Positions 43,149-51,962 are shown, numbered from the stretch's first letter. The stretch: DNA of 64,000 nucleotides from an uncultured Lachnospiraceae bacterium (GCA_910588875.1 CAJURT010000019.1:1-64000); one strand, 5' to 3'. Translations and numbers: made by a program. The notes: a model not told the origin generated them from the sequence alone.

Positions 43149-43751
43149 GTGTATTACGAAGCAAGCGATTTTTTAGAAACTGCGGACAGCGATACATTAA
43201 AGCAGATTGCCCGCACAAGGGAATTAACACGGGAATATTATTTCTCTGATTATGGAGATATGGAAAAACGCACTTCCATTCTTCGGAAGCTGTTGGGGGG
43301 AATTGGGGAAAATGTGGCAATCGACACACCTTTTCATTGTGATTATGGAAAAAATATTTTTTTGGGAAATGATGTGATAATCAATATGAATTGTACCTTT
43401 GTGGATAACAAAACTATCCGAATTGGTGACAGGGTTTTGATTGCTTCAAATGTGCAGATTTATACATCTTCGCACCCTGTTTTACCAATGGAAAGGCTTG
43501 TGCCGGATTGGAGGGAACGCCAGACAACATTTTTTAGAACCTATGCACGTCCGATAGAGATAGAAAATAATGTCTGGATTGGCGGCGGCTGTATTCTTCT
43601 GCCAGGAGTCACCATAGGAGAAAACAGCGTAATAGGGGCTGGAAGTGTTGTAAACCGCCCTATCCCGGCTAATTGTGTTGCAGTAGGGAATCCATGCAGG
43701 GTGATACGTCATTTTGATACAGACAAAGAAAGGCGGCTACATGAAATATAA
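43149..43751 (+). CDS. maltose/galactoside O-acetyltransferase-like protein
   Basis: A 200-residue left-handed beta-helix acyltransferase. The N-terminal Mac domain is followed by hexapeptide repeats (GKNIFLGNDVIINMNCTFVD, IRIGDRVLIASNVQIYTSSHP with the catalytic histidine, ENNVWIGGGCILLPGVTIGE, NSVIGAGSVV). It should transfer acetyl from acetyl-CoA to a sugar or similar acceptor. It begins with GTG, preceded by AGGGAGGG. Its last 11 bases overlap the next gene. Confidence 0.88.
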   Translation: MYYEASDFLETADSDTLKQIARTRELTREYYFSDYGDMEKRTSILRKLLGGIGENVAIDTPFHCDYGKNIFLGNDVIINMNCTFVDNKTIRIGDRVLIASNVQIYTSSHPVLPMERLVPDWRERQTTFFRTYARPIEIENNVWIGGGCILLPGVTIGENSVIGAGSVVNRPIPANCVAVGNPCRVIRHFDTDKERRLHEI

Positions 43752-44241
43752 GCATATCGTTTTTGACATTGACGGTACTCTGATTGATACGGAATATGCT
43801 GTCTTACATTCCTTACAGGAAACCATAAGGGCATTGTCGGGGAGAGAGATACCATGCTCTGAACTAAAATTTGCGTTAGGGATTACCGGGATAGACGCTT
43901 TGAAAAAACTTGAGATAAAAGACATTTCCTATGCGATAGAATTATGGGATAAAAATATGTGTAAATATGCAGATACCATGAAAGTATTTGACGGAATAAC
44001 CGGACTACTGAAAAATCTTCTGAGTCTGGATTATGAAATAGGAATTGTCACCTCAAAGACAAGGGAAGAATTTGCACATGATTTTTGCCAGTCTGGTATC
44101 AGCCATTATTTTAAAACAATCATATGTGCGGAAAATACGGGAATTGATTTTGCTTTGGCAGTATGGGGCAGTCATAGCAAGCACATAAAAGCAGATTATT
44201 TTTTAGAAAGACCTGCCGACCTGTTATCTGCTATAACTTGA
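43741..44241 (+). pseudogene. HAD-superfamily hydrolase with internal deletion
   Basis: A 166-residue frame of the phosphoglycolate phosphatase/PpaX-like HAD type. The N-terminus is normal (VFDIDGTLIDTE with the nucleophile aspartate; IGIVTSKTREEF is motif II). Then CAENT near 44139 runs directly into GIDFALAVWGS. The segment of about 30-35 residues that normally carries the motif III lysine and the motif IV acidic GDSxxD is missing. The frame is kept, but the catalytic site cannot be complete. The start follows GGCGG and overlaps the acetyltransferase gene. Confidence 0.75.
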
Positions 44242-44280
44242 AATAACCATTTGCTTTTGTGGAAGAAAGGGAAAATTTCT

Positions 44281-44349
44281 ATGGCTTGCACGGAATCATA
44301 CAAGGAACATATCGAATACACATTTTCTGAAAACCCTTCAAAACTTTGA
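44281..44349 (+). other. short remnant coding stretch
   Basis: A 22-codon frame starting MACTESYKEHIEYTFSENPS and then stopping. Its start resembles the N-terminus of small sigma-like proteins of conjugative transposons as I remember them, but the match is too short to be sure. The sequence to 44460 holds further broken frames and no gene. Confidence 0.25.
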
Positions 44350-44464
44350 GTCTGCAAATGTTCAAGGACAGGGATTTATCCCCATTTATGAGTCTACGAA
44401 ACTGACCGACGATTGCATCGAATTAATGGGTTTGAAACAGACTATGAATTCATTACAAAAAAAC

Positions 44465-44509
44465 AGCACCGTTGTAAATCCCTGTTAGAATGGGCATTAC
44501 AACGGTGCT
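44465..44509. terminator. strong bidirectional hairpin at the right end of the island
   Basis: A perfect 13-bp stem (44465-44477 with 44497-44509). On the minus strand it is followed by GTTTTTTTG, a good U-tract, and on the plus strand by TTGTTCTATTT. Confidence 0.7.
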
Positions 44510-44536
44510 TTGTTCTATTTGACTGTCAAAAATGGG

Positions 44537-44571
44537 ATCATATGTGATTGGTTGCCGCAAGTTTTTTATTT
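44537..44571. repeat. right 35-bp direct repeat (possible attachment site)
   Basis: Partner of 39669-39703 with one mismatch in 35. On the minus strand it encodes the last residues and stop of the zinc-finger ORF (ending KKLAATNHI). Confidence 0.8.
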
Positions 44572-44756
44572 ATTTCCCCAATTCCCTTACATACCGGACA
44601 TATTCTTTTATCTATTCCATAACATTCCTTACATGTTACATAACGGCTTCCCCAAGAACTGTCTGAGAGATAATGATCCTCGTTGTGCATCTCACCCGAT
44701 CCGCCGCATGTAGGGCATATAACCTTGCCAGCGCCTTTACATCTATAACAATCCAT
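44538..44756 (-). CDS. small DnaJ-type zinc-finger protein (5' end doubtful)
   Basis: A 72-residue frame with four paired-cysteine motifs: CYRCKGAGK, CPTCGGSGE, CKECYGID and CPVCKGIGE. This is the CxxCxGxG pattern of the DnaJ central zinc domain. No ribosome site precedes the ATG at 44756, and an IS110-type remnant begins 26 nt away, so the original N-terminus may have been lost. Its 3' end is exactly the right direct repeat, as expected if an element integrated into the end of this gene and rebuilt it. Confidence 0.55.
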   Translation of the reverse strand: MDCYRCKGAGKVICPTCGGSGEMHNEDHYLSDSSWGSRYVTCKECYGIDKRICPVCKGIGEINKKLAATNHI

Positions 44757-44781
44757 AGCCGGATCGTTGACCCAGAGAAAA

Positions 44782-44928
44782 AGCATAGTCTGTATCACTA
44801 AACCATATGGGGGAGTTCTGCGTCCGCCTGATGAAATCAGGCATACGGTCAAAGAATTTGACCAGCTGGTGGAGAAAACACACCATTGTGATAAGGAATG
44901 CAGGATGGTCATGGAAGCCATTCCATAA
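44782..44928 (+). pseudogene. IS110-family transposase N-terminal remnant
   Basis: A plus-strand frame reads KPYGGVLRPPDEIRHTVKEF, then DQLVEKTHHCDKECRMVMEA, and stops. It matches the N-terminal DEDD domain of IS110 transposases, where a GEV-PPFEVRHT stretch is followed by a (V)VMEATG motif. No catalytic remainder is present. It is followed by an imperfect 15-bp hairpin (44934-44974). Confidence 0.55.
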
Positions 44929-44933
44929 TGATA

Positions 44934-44974
44934 CCCTCCATAGACAAGAGACACACGCCCTTGTCCATGGAGGG
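44934..44974. repeat. 15-bp inverted repeat after the IS110 remnant
   Basis: Arms 44934-44948 and 44960-44974 pair with one mismatch around an 11-nt loop. The right arm (CCTTGTCCATGGAGGG) resembles CCTTGTCCACAGAGGG at about 52174-52189. Confidence 0.6.
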
Positions 44975-45026
44975 CATATCTGTTTAATAAAAAATATAAA
45001 TAGGACAGTAAACCCTTTGGAATATA

Positions 45027-45058
45027 AAAGGCCGGAGGCGAGATATGTGCCGGTCTTT
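45027..45058. terminator. terminator downstream of cca
   Basis: A 9-bp stem with one G-U pair (45027-45035 with 45050-45058). It has T-rich tails on the plus strand and a shorter one on the minus strand, 28 nt after the cca stop codon. Confidence 0.55.
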
Positions 45059-45085
45059 TTGCCGTGACGTAAACAGAAATAAATT

Positions 45086-46276
45086 TTACAATTTAATCCC
45101 CTGAATCCCGGCCTCCTTTAGCAACGTCCCCCGCTCATTTTTCTGGGGACATTCCAGCACCAGTTCCAGAAGCCTCTGCAAAAGTTCTCCCATCTCTTTC
45201 CCTGGCTTTATCCCCGCCTCAATCAGATCCTGTCCGCTGACTGCCAGATGCTTTAAGTCCAGGCAGTCCCCTCGTTCCCGGATCTCTGCTGTCAGGCGTC
45301 GGATCGCCTCCCCACATCCATTCAGATCCAAAAGGGCATCCCACACCAGGGGGGACATCCCGCTCATCGCCCGGCGCACCCCGGCTGCCTCGGCCGGGAT
45401 TTCCTTTCCTGCCCAAACAGCCAGTGTCCGCACCCGGTTGACCGTATCATTATCCAGCTTCAGATCCTTTAGCACCTGCACTGCCGCCTCCGGGCCTGCC
45501 AGGCGCAAAAACGCCCCCCACCGCACATATTTCTCGGCAGAAAGCCCTGGCAACACCCGGAACCCCTCCCAGGGCAAGGCATGGAAGGCCGGTGAAATAT
45601 AAACGCTGATACCCGTCTCGTATACTTTGCAAATTTTTTCCGGATGATCCGAGCAAAGAAGTTTTGTCAGTTCCACCTGGATCCGTTCCTTACTGACCCT
45701 GGCCATATTGGGTGCAATCTGCGTGATAGCGCCATAAGTCCGGCCCTCAATGGTAAAATTAAGCTGGGCAGAAAAACGGATCGCCCTTAGAATACGCAGG
45801 GCATCCTCCCCAAACCGTTCCAGAGGATCCCCAACACAGCGGATAACCCCTTTTTCCAGATCCTCCATACCATGAAAGGCATCCACAATCCCTGTCTCGT
45901 GGCTATAGGCCATGGCATTGATTGTGAAATCCCGCCGTTTTAAGTCCTCCACCAGTTCTGAGGTGAACGCCACCTGTTTTGGGTGGCGCCCGTCCTCATA
46001 TTCACCGTCAATCCGGTAGGTCGTCACCTCATATCCCACATGGTCCATCAGGATAGTAACGGTACCATGCTGAATCCCGGTATCCACCGTCCGGGTAAAC
46101 AGACCTTTCACTTCCTCTGGGCGGGCCGAGGTCGTGATATCCCAGTCCCCCGGCTGCCTCCCCAAAAGTGTATCCCGCACACAGCCGCCTACTGCATAGG
46201 CCTCAAAGCCCCCCTGCCTCAGCCTCCCAATGATCCGTTCCACCTGTGGCGGCATCGTGATCCTAAGCCTTTCCAT
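45086..46276 (-). CDS. cca: CCA tRNA nucleotidyltransferase
   Basis: A 396-residue class II nucleotidyltransferase that builds or repairs the CCA end of tRNA. The head domain has YAVGGCVRDTLLGR and the catalytic DWDITTSA, then RRDFTINAMAY, DPLERFGEDALRILRAIRFS and the neck region. No HD phosphohydrolase signature is obvious at the C-terminus. The frame is open 62 codons further upstream without homology; the ATG at 46276 follows GAGG. It lies 79 nt after proS on the same strand. Confidence 0.92.
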   Translation of the reverse strand: MERLRITMPPQVERIIGRLRQGGFEAYAVGGCVRDTLLGRQPGDWDITTSARPEEVKGLFTRTVDTGIQHGTVTILMDHVGYEVTTYRIDGEYEDGRHPKQVAFTSELVEDLKRRDFTINAMAYSHETGIVDAFHGMEDLEKGVIRCVGDPLERFGEDALRILRAIRFSAQLNFTIEGRTYGAITQIAPNMARVSKERIQVELTKLLCSDHPEKICKVYETGISVYISPAFHALPWEGFRVLPGLSAEKYVRWGAFLRLAGPEAAVQVLKDLKLDNDTVNRVRTLAVWAGKEIPAEAAGVRRAMSGMSPLVWDALLDLNGCGEAIRRLTAEIRERGDCLDLKHLAVSGQDLIEAGIKPGKEMGELLQRLLELVLECPQKNERGTLLKEAGIQGIKL

Positions 46277-46355
46277 TCTGCCTCGTCCTCTCTCCAAGTG
46301 CCTGTCCGCTCTGTTTGGATAGCGGCTAACATGGCAAAAAGCGCGATGTTTTCCT

Positions 46356-47789
46356 TTAGTATGCCCTTCCCCAGTATACCATTTTGGTTGCGGGTTTTCC
46401 GCAGCATACACATGTCTCCGAGAGTTTTTCCTGGGCAAAGGGCATGCAGCGGGAGGTCGCACCGGTCACTTCCCGGATCTTGTCCTCACATTCCCGGTTG
46501 CCGCACCACATGGCTTTTACAAAGCCCGGCTTTTCCTCTACCGTCTTCGTAAAGGTCTCAAAATCCGTGGCCTCATAGGTGTGGGCATCCCTGTGGGCCC
46601 TGGCACGTTCCAGCATATCCTTTTGGATCTGTTCCAGGAGTCCCTCCACCTTCTCTGTGATCTCATCCAGCGATACCACCAGCTTCTCATGGTTGTCCCG
46701 ACGTACCAGCACTGCCTGGTTCTGTGCTATATCCTTCGGCCCGATCTCCACCCGCACCGGGATGCCGCGCATCTCGGATTCACTGAATTTCCAGCCCGGG
46801 CTCTTATCTGAGTCATCCACTTTCACCCGGAAACCGGAAAGGGCATCCCGGATGGCAAATGCCTTCTCCAGCACGCCTTCCTTCTTCTGCTGGATCGGTA
46901 CCACCATCACCTGGGTCGGCGCAATCATTGGCGGCAGCACCAGCCCGCTGTCATCCCCATGAACCATGATAATGGCGCCGATGATCCGGGTGGACATCCC
47001 CCAGGAGGTCTGATGCACATACTGCAGGGAGTTGTCCTTTGCCGCATACTGGATCTCAAAAGCCTTTGCAAACCCGTCACCGAAGTTATGGCTGGTTCCG
47101 GACTGCAGCGCCTTCCCGTCATGCATCAGAGCCTCGATTGTATAGGTCGCCTCTGCCCCTGCAAACTTTTCCTTGTCGGTTTTCTGCCCCCGGATCACAG
47201 GGATTGCCAAGACTTCTTCGCAGAAATCCGCATATACATTCAGCATCTGCTCTGTGCGTTCCTGGGCCTCCTGAGCCGTGGCATGGGCAGTATGGCCCTC
47301 CTGCCACAAAAACTCCCGGGAACGCAGGAAAGGCCGGGTTGTCTTCTCCCATCTCACCACCGAGCACCACTGATTATACACCTTGGGCAGATCCCGGTAG
47401 GAATGGATGTCACGGGCATAAAAATCGCAGAAAAGGGTCTCTGAGGTAGGGCGCACGCACATCCTCTCCTGCAGTTCTTCCAGGCCTCCGTGGGTCACCC
47501 ATGCCACCTCCGGGGCAAAGCCCTCCACATGGTCTTTTTCCTTCTGAAGCAGTCCCTCCGGGATAAACATGGGCATGTAAACATTTTCCACCCCTGTCTC
47601 CTTAAAACGTTTATCCAGTTCTTTCTGGATATTCTCCCACAAGGCATATCCCGCTGGCTTGATGACCATACACCCCTTCACGCTGGCATAATCACATAGT
47701 TCTGCCTTCTTCACCACATCCGTATACCACTGGGCAAAATCCTCCCCCATGGATGTGATTGCCTCCACCAGTTTCTTCTCGCTAGCCAT
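46356..47789 (-). CDS. proS: prolyl-tRNA synthetase (short, archaeal/eukaryal-like form)
   Basis: A 477-residue class II aminoacyl-tRNA synthetase that charges tRNA-Pro. It lacks the editing insertion of the E. coli type and has the short ProS layout. Motif 2 and 3 regions include MCVRPTSETLFCDFYARDIHS, WCSVVRWEKTTRPFLRSREF and HGDDSGLVLPP, followed by an anticodon-binding domain and a C-terminal zinc-like region (CGNRECEDKI, CVCCGKPA). AAAGGAG precedes the ATG. No T-box was seen in the 50-nt gap upstream. Confidence 0.95.
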   Translation of the reverse strand: MASEKKLVEAITSMGEDFAQWYTDVVKKAELCDYASVKGCMVIKPAGYALWENIQKELDKRFKETGVENVYMPMFIPEGLLQKEKDHVEGFAPEVAWVTHGGLEELQERMCVRPTSETLFCDFYARDIHSYRDLPKVYNQWCSVVRWEKTTRPFLRSREFLWQEGHTAHATAQEAQERTEQMLNVYADFCEEVLAIPVIRGQKTDKEKFAGAEATYTIEALMHDGKALQSGTSHNFGDGFAKAFEIQYAAKDNSLQYVHQTSWGMSTRIIGAIIMVHGDDSGLVLPPMIAPTQVMVVPIQQKKEGVLEKAFAIRDALSGFRVKVDDSDKSPGWKFSESEMRGIPVRVEIGPKDIAQNQAVLVRRDNHEKLVVSLDEITEKVEGLLEQIQKDMLERARAHRDAHTYEATDFETFTKTVEEKPGFVKAMWCGNRECEDKIREVTGATSRCMPFAQEKLSETCVCCGKPATKMVYWGRAY

Positions 47790-47839
47790 AATAATCTCCT
47801 TTTATCACACATGATTTTTCCTAAAACCCAAAGCCCTCT

Positions 47840-49048
47840 TTACCCTGCAAACACATACTTCTCCAGACGTCTGAATGCCTCCTGCACCCGGGAAAGGGGC
47901 AGCGCAAGATTCATGCGGATGGCATTTTGCCCATGGAACATCCGGCCATCCTGCCATGCCACGCCCACATCCCATCCTGCCTTTAGCAATTCATCGATGG
48001 TCTTTTCATGGGATCTGAGCCATTCCGTACAATCCAAAAATAACATATATGTCCCTTCCGGCTTCGCCACCTGCACGCCGGGGAAATGTTCGTGGATAAA
48101 CCCACATGCATATTCCACATTCTCCGTTATCACCTGGCGCAGTTCATCCACCCACACATGCCCCTCCGGCCCATACGCCCCGATCAGTGCATGCATGCTG
48201 AGCACATTCATGGAGTTATAGTGAGACTTGCTGCCCTGGGCTTCCACCCGCTCCCGCAGGTATTTGTTGTAAATGATATGGTATGCCCCAATCATCCCCG
48301 CCAAATTAAAAGTCTTTGACGGCGCATACAAGGCAACCGTGCGGCTCCTGGCATCCGCATTCAGCATCTGCAGCGGAATATGGCAGTTCCCCTTCAGGAT
48401 AATATCCGACCAAATTTCATCTGAGATTACCATGCAGTCATTGGCCTGGTACACCTCCATCGCCTGTTCCAGTTCCTCCCGCTCCCAGACACGCCCACAG
48501 GGATTAAAGGGATTGCAGAACACTGCCACATGGATTTTGTTCTCCTTGATCTTGGCGTCCATATCTTCATAATCCATCCGCCATACCCCTGCCTCATCCA
48601 GCCTTAGCGGACTGTGGACAATCCTCCTGCCGCTATTTAAAATACTTTTGGTAAAACCAATATAAGTAGGGCTGTGGAGGAGCACCGCATCTCCCGGCGC
48701 CGAAAATGTCTCCAGCACTGACACCAGGCCGCCCAGCACGCCGTTCTCATAGCCAATGCACTCCCGGGTCAGCCCAACCACCCCATTGCGCTTTTCCTGC
48801 CAGTCAATAATCGCATCAAAATAGGCATCGCTGGGATTAAAATAACCAAAAGCCGGATGGTTCACCCGGTCAATGATTGCCTCCTGGATCGCCGGGAGCA
48901 CCGGGAAATTCATATCTGCCACCCACATTGGGATCACATCAAAACCTTCCTTCGGGGCTTCCGGTGCAGAACCGCCGCCCCCCAGCCCGTCTACCGCCAG
49001 GGAGTCCTTCCCCCGCCGGTCAAGAATGGAAGTAAAATCGTATTTCAT
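47840..49048 (-). CDS. PatB/MalY-type cystathionine beta-lyase / aminotransferase
   Basis: A 402-residue PLP enzyme of fold type I, MalY/PatB family. MWVADMNFPVLPAI at the N-terminus, CNPFNPCGRVW, SDEIWSDII and the PLP-lysine motif YAPSKTFNLAGM are all present. Family members cleave cystathionine or cysteine to release a thiol or sulfide, pyruvate and ammonia. It follows lacM by 18 nt, with AGGAGGAG before the ATG, so it is probably co-transcribed with the beta-galactosidase genes. Confidence 0.9.
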   Translation of the reverse strand: MKYDFTSILDRRGKDSLAVDGLGGGGSAPEAPKEGFDVIPMWVADMNFPVLPAIQEAIIDRVNHPAFGYFNPSDAYFDAIIDWQEKRNGVVGLTRECIGYENGVLGGLVSVLETFSAPGDAVLLHSPTYIGFTKSILNSGRRIVHSPLRLDEAGVWRMDYEDMDAKIKENKIHVAVFCNPFNPCGRVWEREELEQAMEVYQANDCMVISDEIWSDIILKGNCHIPLQMLNADARSRTVALYAPSKTFNLAGMIGAYHIIYNKYLRERVEAQGSKSHYNSMNVLSMHALIGAYGPEGHVWVDELRQVITENVEYACGFIHEHFPGVQVAKPEGTYMLFLDCTEWLRSHEKTIDELLKAGWDVGVAWQDGRMFHGQNAIRMNLALPLSRVQEAFRRLEKYVFAG

Positions 49049-49066
49049 ATCAGAACTCCTCCTCTT

Positions 49067-50068
49067 TCATCCTTCCGCCTGGGGCGGTATCACGTAAAAA
49101 GAATACTCAATATCCTGGGCGGCATCGATGTGCCAGGAAGCCTCCACATCACTTCCCCAGCTGTCAATCCCCCCAATTCCGCGGACGGCGCCCAGGATGC
49201 AGACCACCGTCCTGCGTGGCAGCGGCAGTTCTTCCTGATGGGTGGCGTTCTCCAGTTCCTCCGCCGTATACGGCAGGCACGAAAATGCAAACGGCTCTTT
49301 TGCCTTCCCGAAAGTAAGGGAAAAGGGCACTGCCTCCTCCCCTTCTTTTCTCTCGTTTGCCAGCACCGATGAACGGTATACTGTCAAACTCTCCGTATCC
49401 ATATGCATCCCGCAATCCTGGGGAACCAGGTAAGGAGTCACCGGAAGGCCATCCACCCTCCACTCTCCCCTGATGCCGCCTGCCATCCTGTCGGGGTATG
49501 TCTCACCAGACAGCCCGGTATAACAGTATCCCTCCGCCCTGGTAGGCATAATGAACCGCATCCCGAACACTGGCAGCTGGGGAAGCCCTTCCTTTCCATA
49601 ATAATGGGCATCCACCCGGATTTTCCCTGTCCTCTCTACCGTATAGGAAATTTCCACCTCGGTCTCCGGCACGGTGGCCGTGGAATATACAAATACCACC
49701 TGTAATGTTTCCGCCTTTACCTCCCCGGCAAAACGGTTGTTGCCCGGCGCCATAAACCGGGGAACCTCCTGGCCATCCACCTGCACCCGGATTTCCTTTG
49801 TCCGCAGAAACATGTCTGCCCCCAGCCACATGGCAGATCTCCACGGGAACCCGCAGCCACGGTCATTGTCCGTAACCGCCCGCCAGAAGGTAGGCTTTGG
49901 CGCCCGGTATAGCCATTCCCGGCCATTTACCACCATTGATTCCAACCCTCCGGCCTGGTAGGAAAACAGATATTCAAAACCTGTCCCATGTACCCCCAGC
50001 ACCACATCGCCAAACACGATCCCCAGGCTCTCCGCCCGTTCTGTTTTCTCATCCCTGGTACAATCCAT
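49067..50068 (-). CDS. lacM: beta-galactosidase small subunit
   Basis: A 333-residue protein matching domain 5 (Bgal_small_N) of GH2 beta-galactosidase: FEYLFSYQAGGLESMVVNGREWLYRAPKPTFWRAVTDNDRG is typical. It forms the second part of a two-gene LacLM-type enzyme. Its start lies in the 3' end of lacL (20-nt overlap), with GGAGGTG in lacL as its ribosome site. Because the overlap carries a proper start signal and both ends are complete, this is read as a natural two-subunit enzyme and not a frameshift. Confidence 0.88.
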   Translation of the reverse strand: MDCTRDEKTERAESLGIVFGDVVLGVHGTGFEYLFSYQAGGLESMVVNGREWLYRAPKPTFWRAVTDNDRGCGFPWRSAMWLGADMFLRTKEIRVQVDGQEVPRFMAPGNNRFAGEVKAETLQVVFVYSTATVPETEVEISYTVERTGKIRVDAHYYGKEGLPQLPVFGMRFIMPTRAEGYCYTGLSGETYPDRMAGGIRGEWRVDGLPVTPYLVPQDCGMHMDTESLTVYRSSVLANERKEGEEAVPFSLTFGKAKEPFAFSCLPYTAEELENATHQEELPLPRRTVVCILGAVRGIGGIDSWGSDVEASWHIDAAQDIEYSFYVIPPQAEG

Positions 50069-51962
50069 AATAATGCTTCACCTCCTGCATGGCCGGCTTT
50101 GGCGTCCTGTCCGCAAATAAAATCCCATTGCCGGAAAATTCGTAATCCGAAGGGCGGTCGTCAAAATCCCCGCCATAGCGCAGTACTTCTCTCCCTGTCA
50201 CCTCATCCTTCACCCACAGCGCCTGGTCGATAAAATCCCAGATAAACCCGCCCTGGTATCCTTCATACCGATCCAGCAATGCCATATAGGACTGCATTCC
50301 CCCCAGGGAGTTACCCATATCATGCATATATTCGCAGACAATAAACGGCTTTTTTCCGTTTTCCTTAAAATACCGTTCTATCTCCCAGGGAGGCGCATAC
50401 ATCTGGCTTTCCATATCGGAGATCCTGTCCTCATAGGCCCGGTTATGGAATACGCCTTCATAATGAACCAGGCGCCCGTCATTTTTCTCTTTTAAATATT
50501 GCTGCATCTGCCAGATATTATCCCCCGCAAAGGACTCATTCCCCAGAGACCAGAACAGAACCGACACATGGTTTTTCAATGTCTCAAAATTTGTCCGCAT
50601 CCGGTCCAGCACCGCCTCACGCCACTGCGGAATACTCCCCGGCACATTCCAGCTGGGCTCGTCCTGTCCCTTTTTCTGCCAGGAGCCATGTGATTCTAAG
50701 TTTGTCTCCGCCATCACATAGATCCCCTCCCGGTCACACATGCCATACCAGGGAAGCTGGTTTGGGTAATGGCATGTCCGTACACTGTTAATATTATTTT
50801 CATGGAAACATGCCAGATCCGCTTCCATGTCCTCCCTGCCGATCACCCGCCCGGTATGGGCATTCCACTCATGGCGGTTGACCCCATTTAAGATCAGGCG
50901 CCTCCCATTCAGCTTCATAATACCGTCTTCCAGGACAATCCGCCGGAAACCAATCTCATAAGGGACAATCTCAACCAGCTGCCCGTCCCCTGACAAAAGA
51001 CGGATCTCCAGGCGGTAAAGGTAGGGATGGCCGTGGTCCCACACCTGCACCTCCCCCAGCTGCTGCGCCTCCATGCATATGGCCTCAGCCGCGGGAAATG
51101 GCTGCTCCAGCAACACCTTTCCAAAGGCATCCTTAAGCGCCACCAAAACCCTATAGCCCTCCCATCCTCCTGGCATTTCCTTTACTGAGAGTTTCAGTTC
51201 CACCCCCAACTCACCGGATCTGCCGTCCTCCTTAAGTACCGGCCTGGCCCACAAATCTTCCACGTGGATCTCTGGCTTGGCATACAAAACCACATCCCGG
51301 AAAATACCAGAAAACCGGAAAAAGTCCTGATCCTCCAGATACGCCGCCGTGGAACGCTTGTGCACCTCCACCGCCAATATATTCCCCTTCTCCCTGATAT
51401 AAGGGGTCAGATCAAAATCCGACGGAGTAAAGCTGTCCTCCGCATACCCCACAAACCGGCCGTTGAGCCACACGTACAATGCCTGCTCCACCCCCTGGAA
51501 GGATATGCATACCCGCTTGCCCAAAAGCCCCTCATCCAAATCAAATTCCCGGCGGTAAGACCCTACCGGGTTATACTCCGCCCCGGAAAACTGCCCCGGC
51601 TGTGCCCCTAAACCCTCCAGGGAATAGGCCGGCCGGCGGTACAGATGCCCCTCCCAGGGATACATCGTGTTAATATAATGGATCCGGTCATATCCTGCCA
51701 GTTCCATATGGCAGGGAACCGGAATCCTCCCAAAACCACTGCAGTCAAAATCTTCCCTGTAAAAGCCTTCCGGACGCTGTGCGGCATTCTTGGACCAGTA
51801 AAACTGCCACTCCCCATTCAAAGACTGATACAAACGCCCTTCCTCCTGCCTGCAATCCTCCTCCGTCCCATAAAATCGATGGTCTGAATGCGCTGGCAGG
51901 ACATTGACGCGGAATACTTCAGGATCATCCAGCCAGCCTAACTCTGGTTTTATGACAGACAT
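50049..51962 (-). CDS. lacL: beta-galactosidase large subunit
   Basis: A 637-residue GH2 enzyme that hydrolyses lactose and related galactosides. It has the sugar-binding, immunoglobulin-like and TIM-barrel domains. The acid/base glutamate is in MAETNLESHGSW and the nucleophile in VCEYMHDMGNSLG. It ends at MQEVKHYYGLYQG, where single-chain LacZ would continue into domain 5, now in lacM. The ATG at 51962 has AGGAG about 10 nt upstream; the 14 codons before it hold the promoter end. The product galactose could feed galK at 6.6 kb. Confidence 0.92.
   Translation of the reverse strand: MSVIKPELGWLDDPEVFRVNVLPAHSDHRFYGTEEDCRQEEGRLYQSLNGEWQFYWSKNAAQRPEGFYREDFDCSGFGRIPVPCHMELAGYDRIHYINTMYPWEGHLYRRPAYSLEGLGAQPGQFSGAEYNPVGSYRREFDLDEGLLGKRVCISFQGVEQALYVWLNGRFVGYAEDSFTPSDFDLTPYIREKGNILAVEVHKRSTAAYLEDQDFFRFSGIFRDVVLYAKPEIHVEDLWARPVLKEDGRSGELGVELKLSVKEMPGGWEGYRVLVALKDAFGKVLLEQPFPAAEAICMEAQQLGEVQVWDHGHPYLYRLEIRLLSGDGQLVEIVPYEIGFRRIVLEDGIMKLNGRRLILNGVNRHEWNAHTGRVIGREDMEADLACFHENNINSVRTCHYPNQLPWYGMCDREGIYVMAETNLESHGSWQKKGQDEPSWNVPGSIPQWREAVLDRMRTNFETLKNHVSVLFWSLGNESFAGDNIWQMQQYLKEKNDGRLVHYEGVFHNRAYEDRISDMESQMYAPPWEIERYFKENGKKPFIVCEYMHDMGNSLGGMQSYMALLDRYEGYQGGFIWDFIDQALWVKDEVTGREVLRYGGDFDDRPSDYEFSGNGILFADRTPKPAMQEVKHYYGLYQG

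Noticed and set aside
47790..47839. T-box leader before proS
   Set aside because: The gap to the upstream gene is only 50 nt and shows no T-box sequence or terminator pair.
49067..51962. lacZ broken by a frameshift
   Set aside because: The second frame has its own start and ribosome site, and both parts match the known LacL and LacM lengths.
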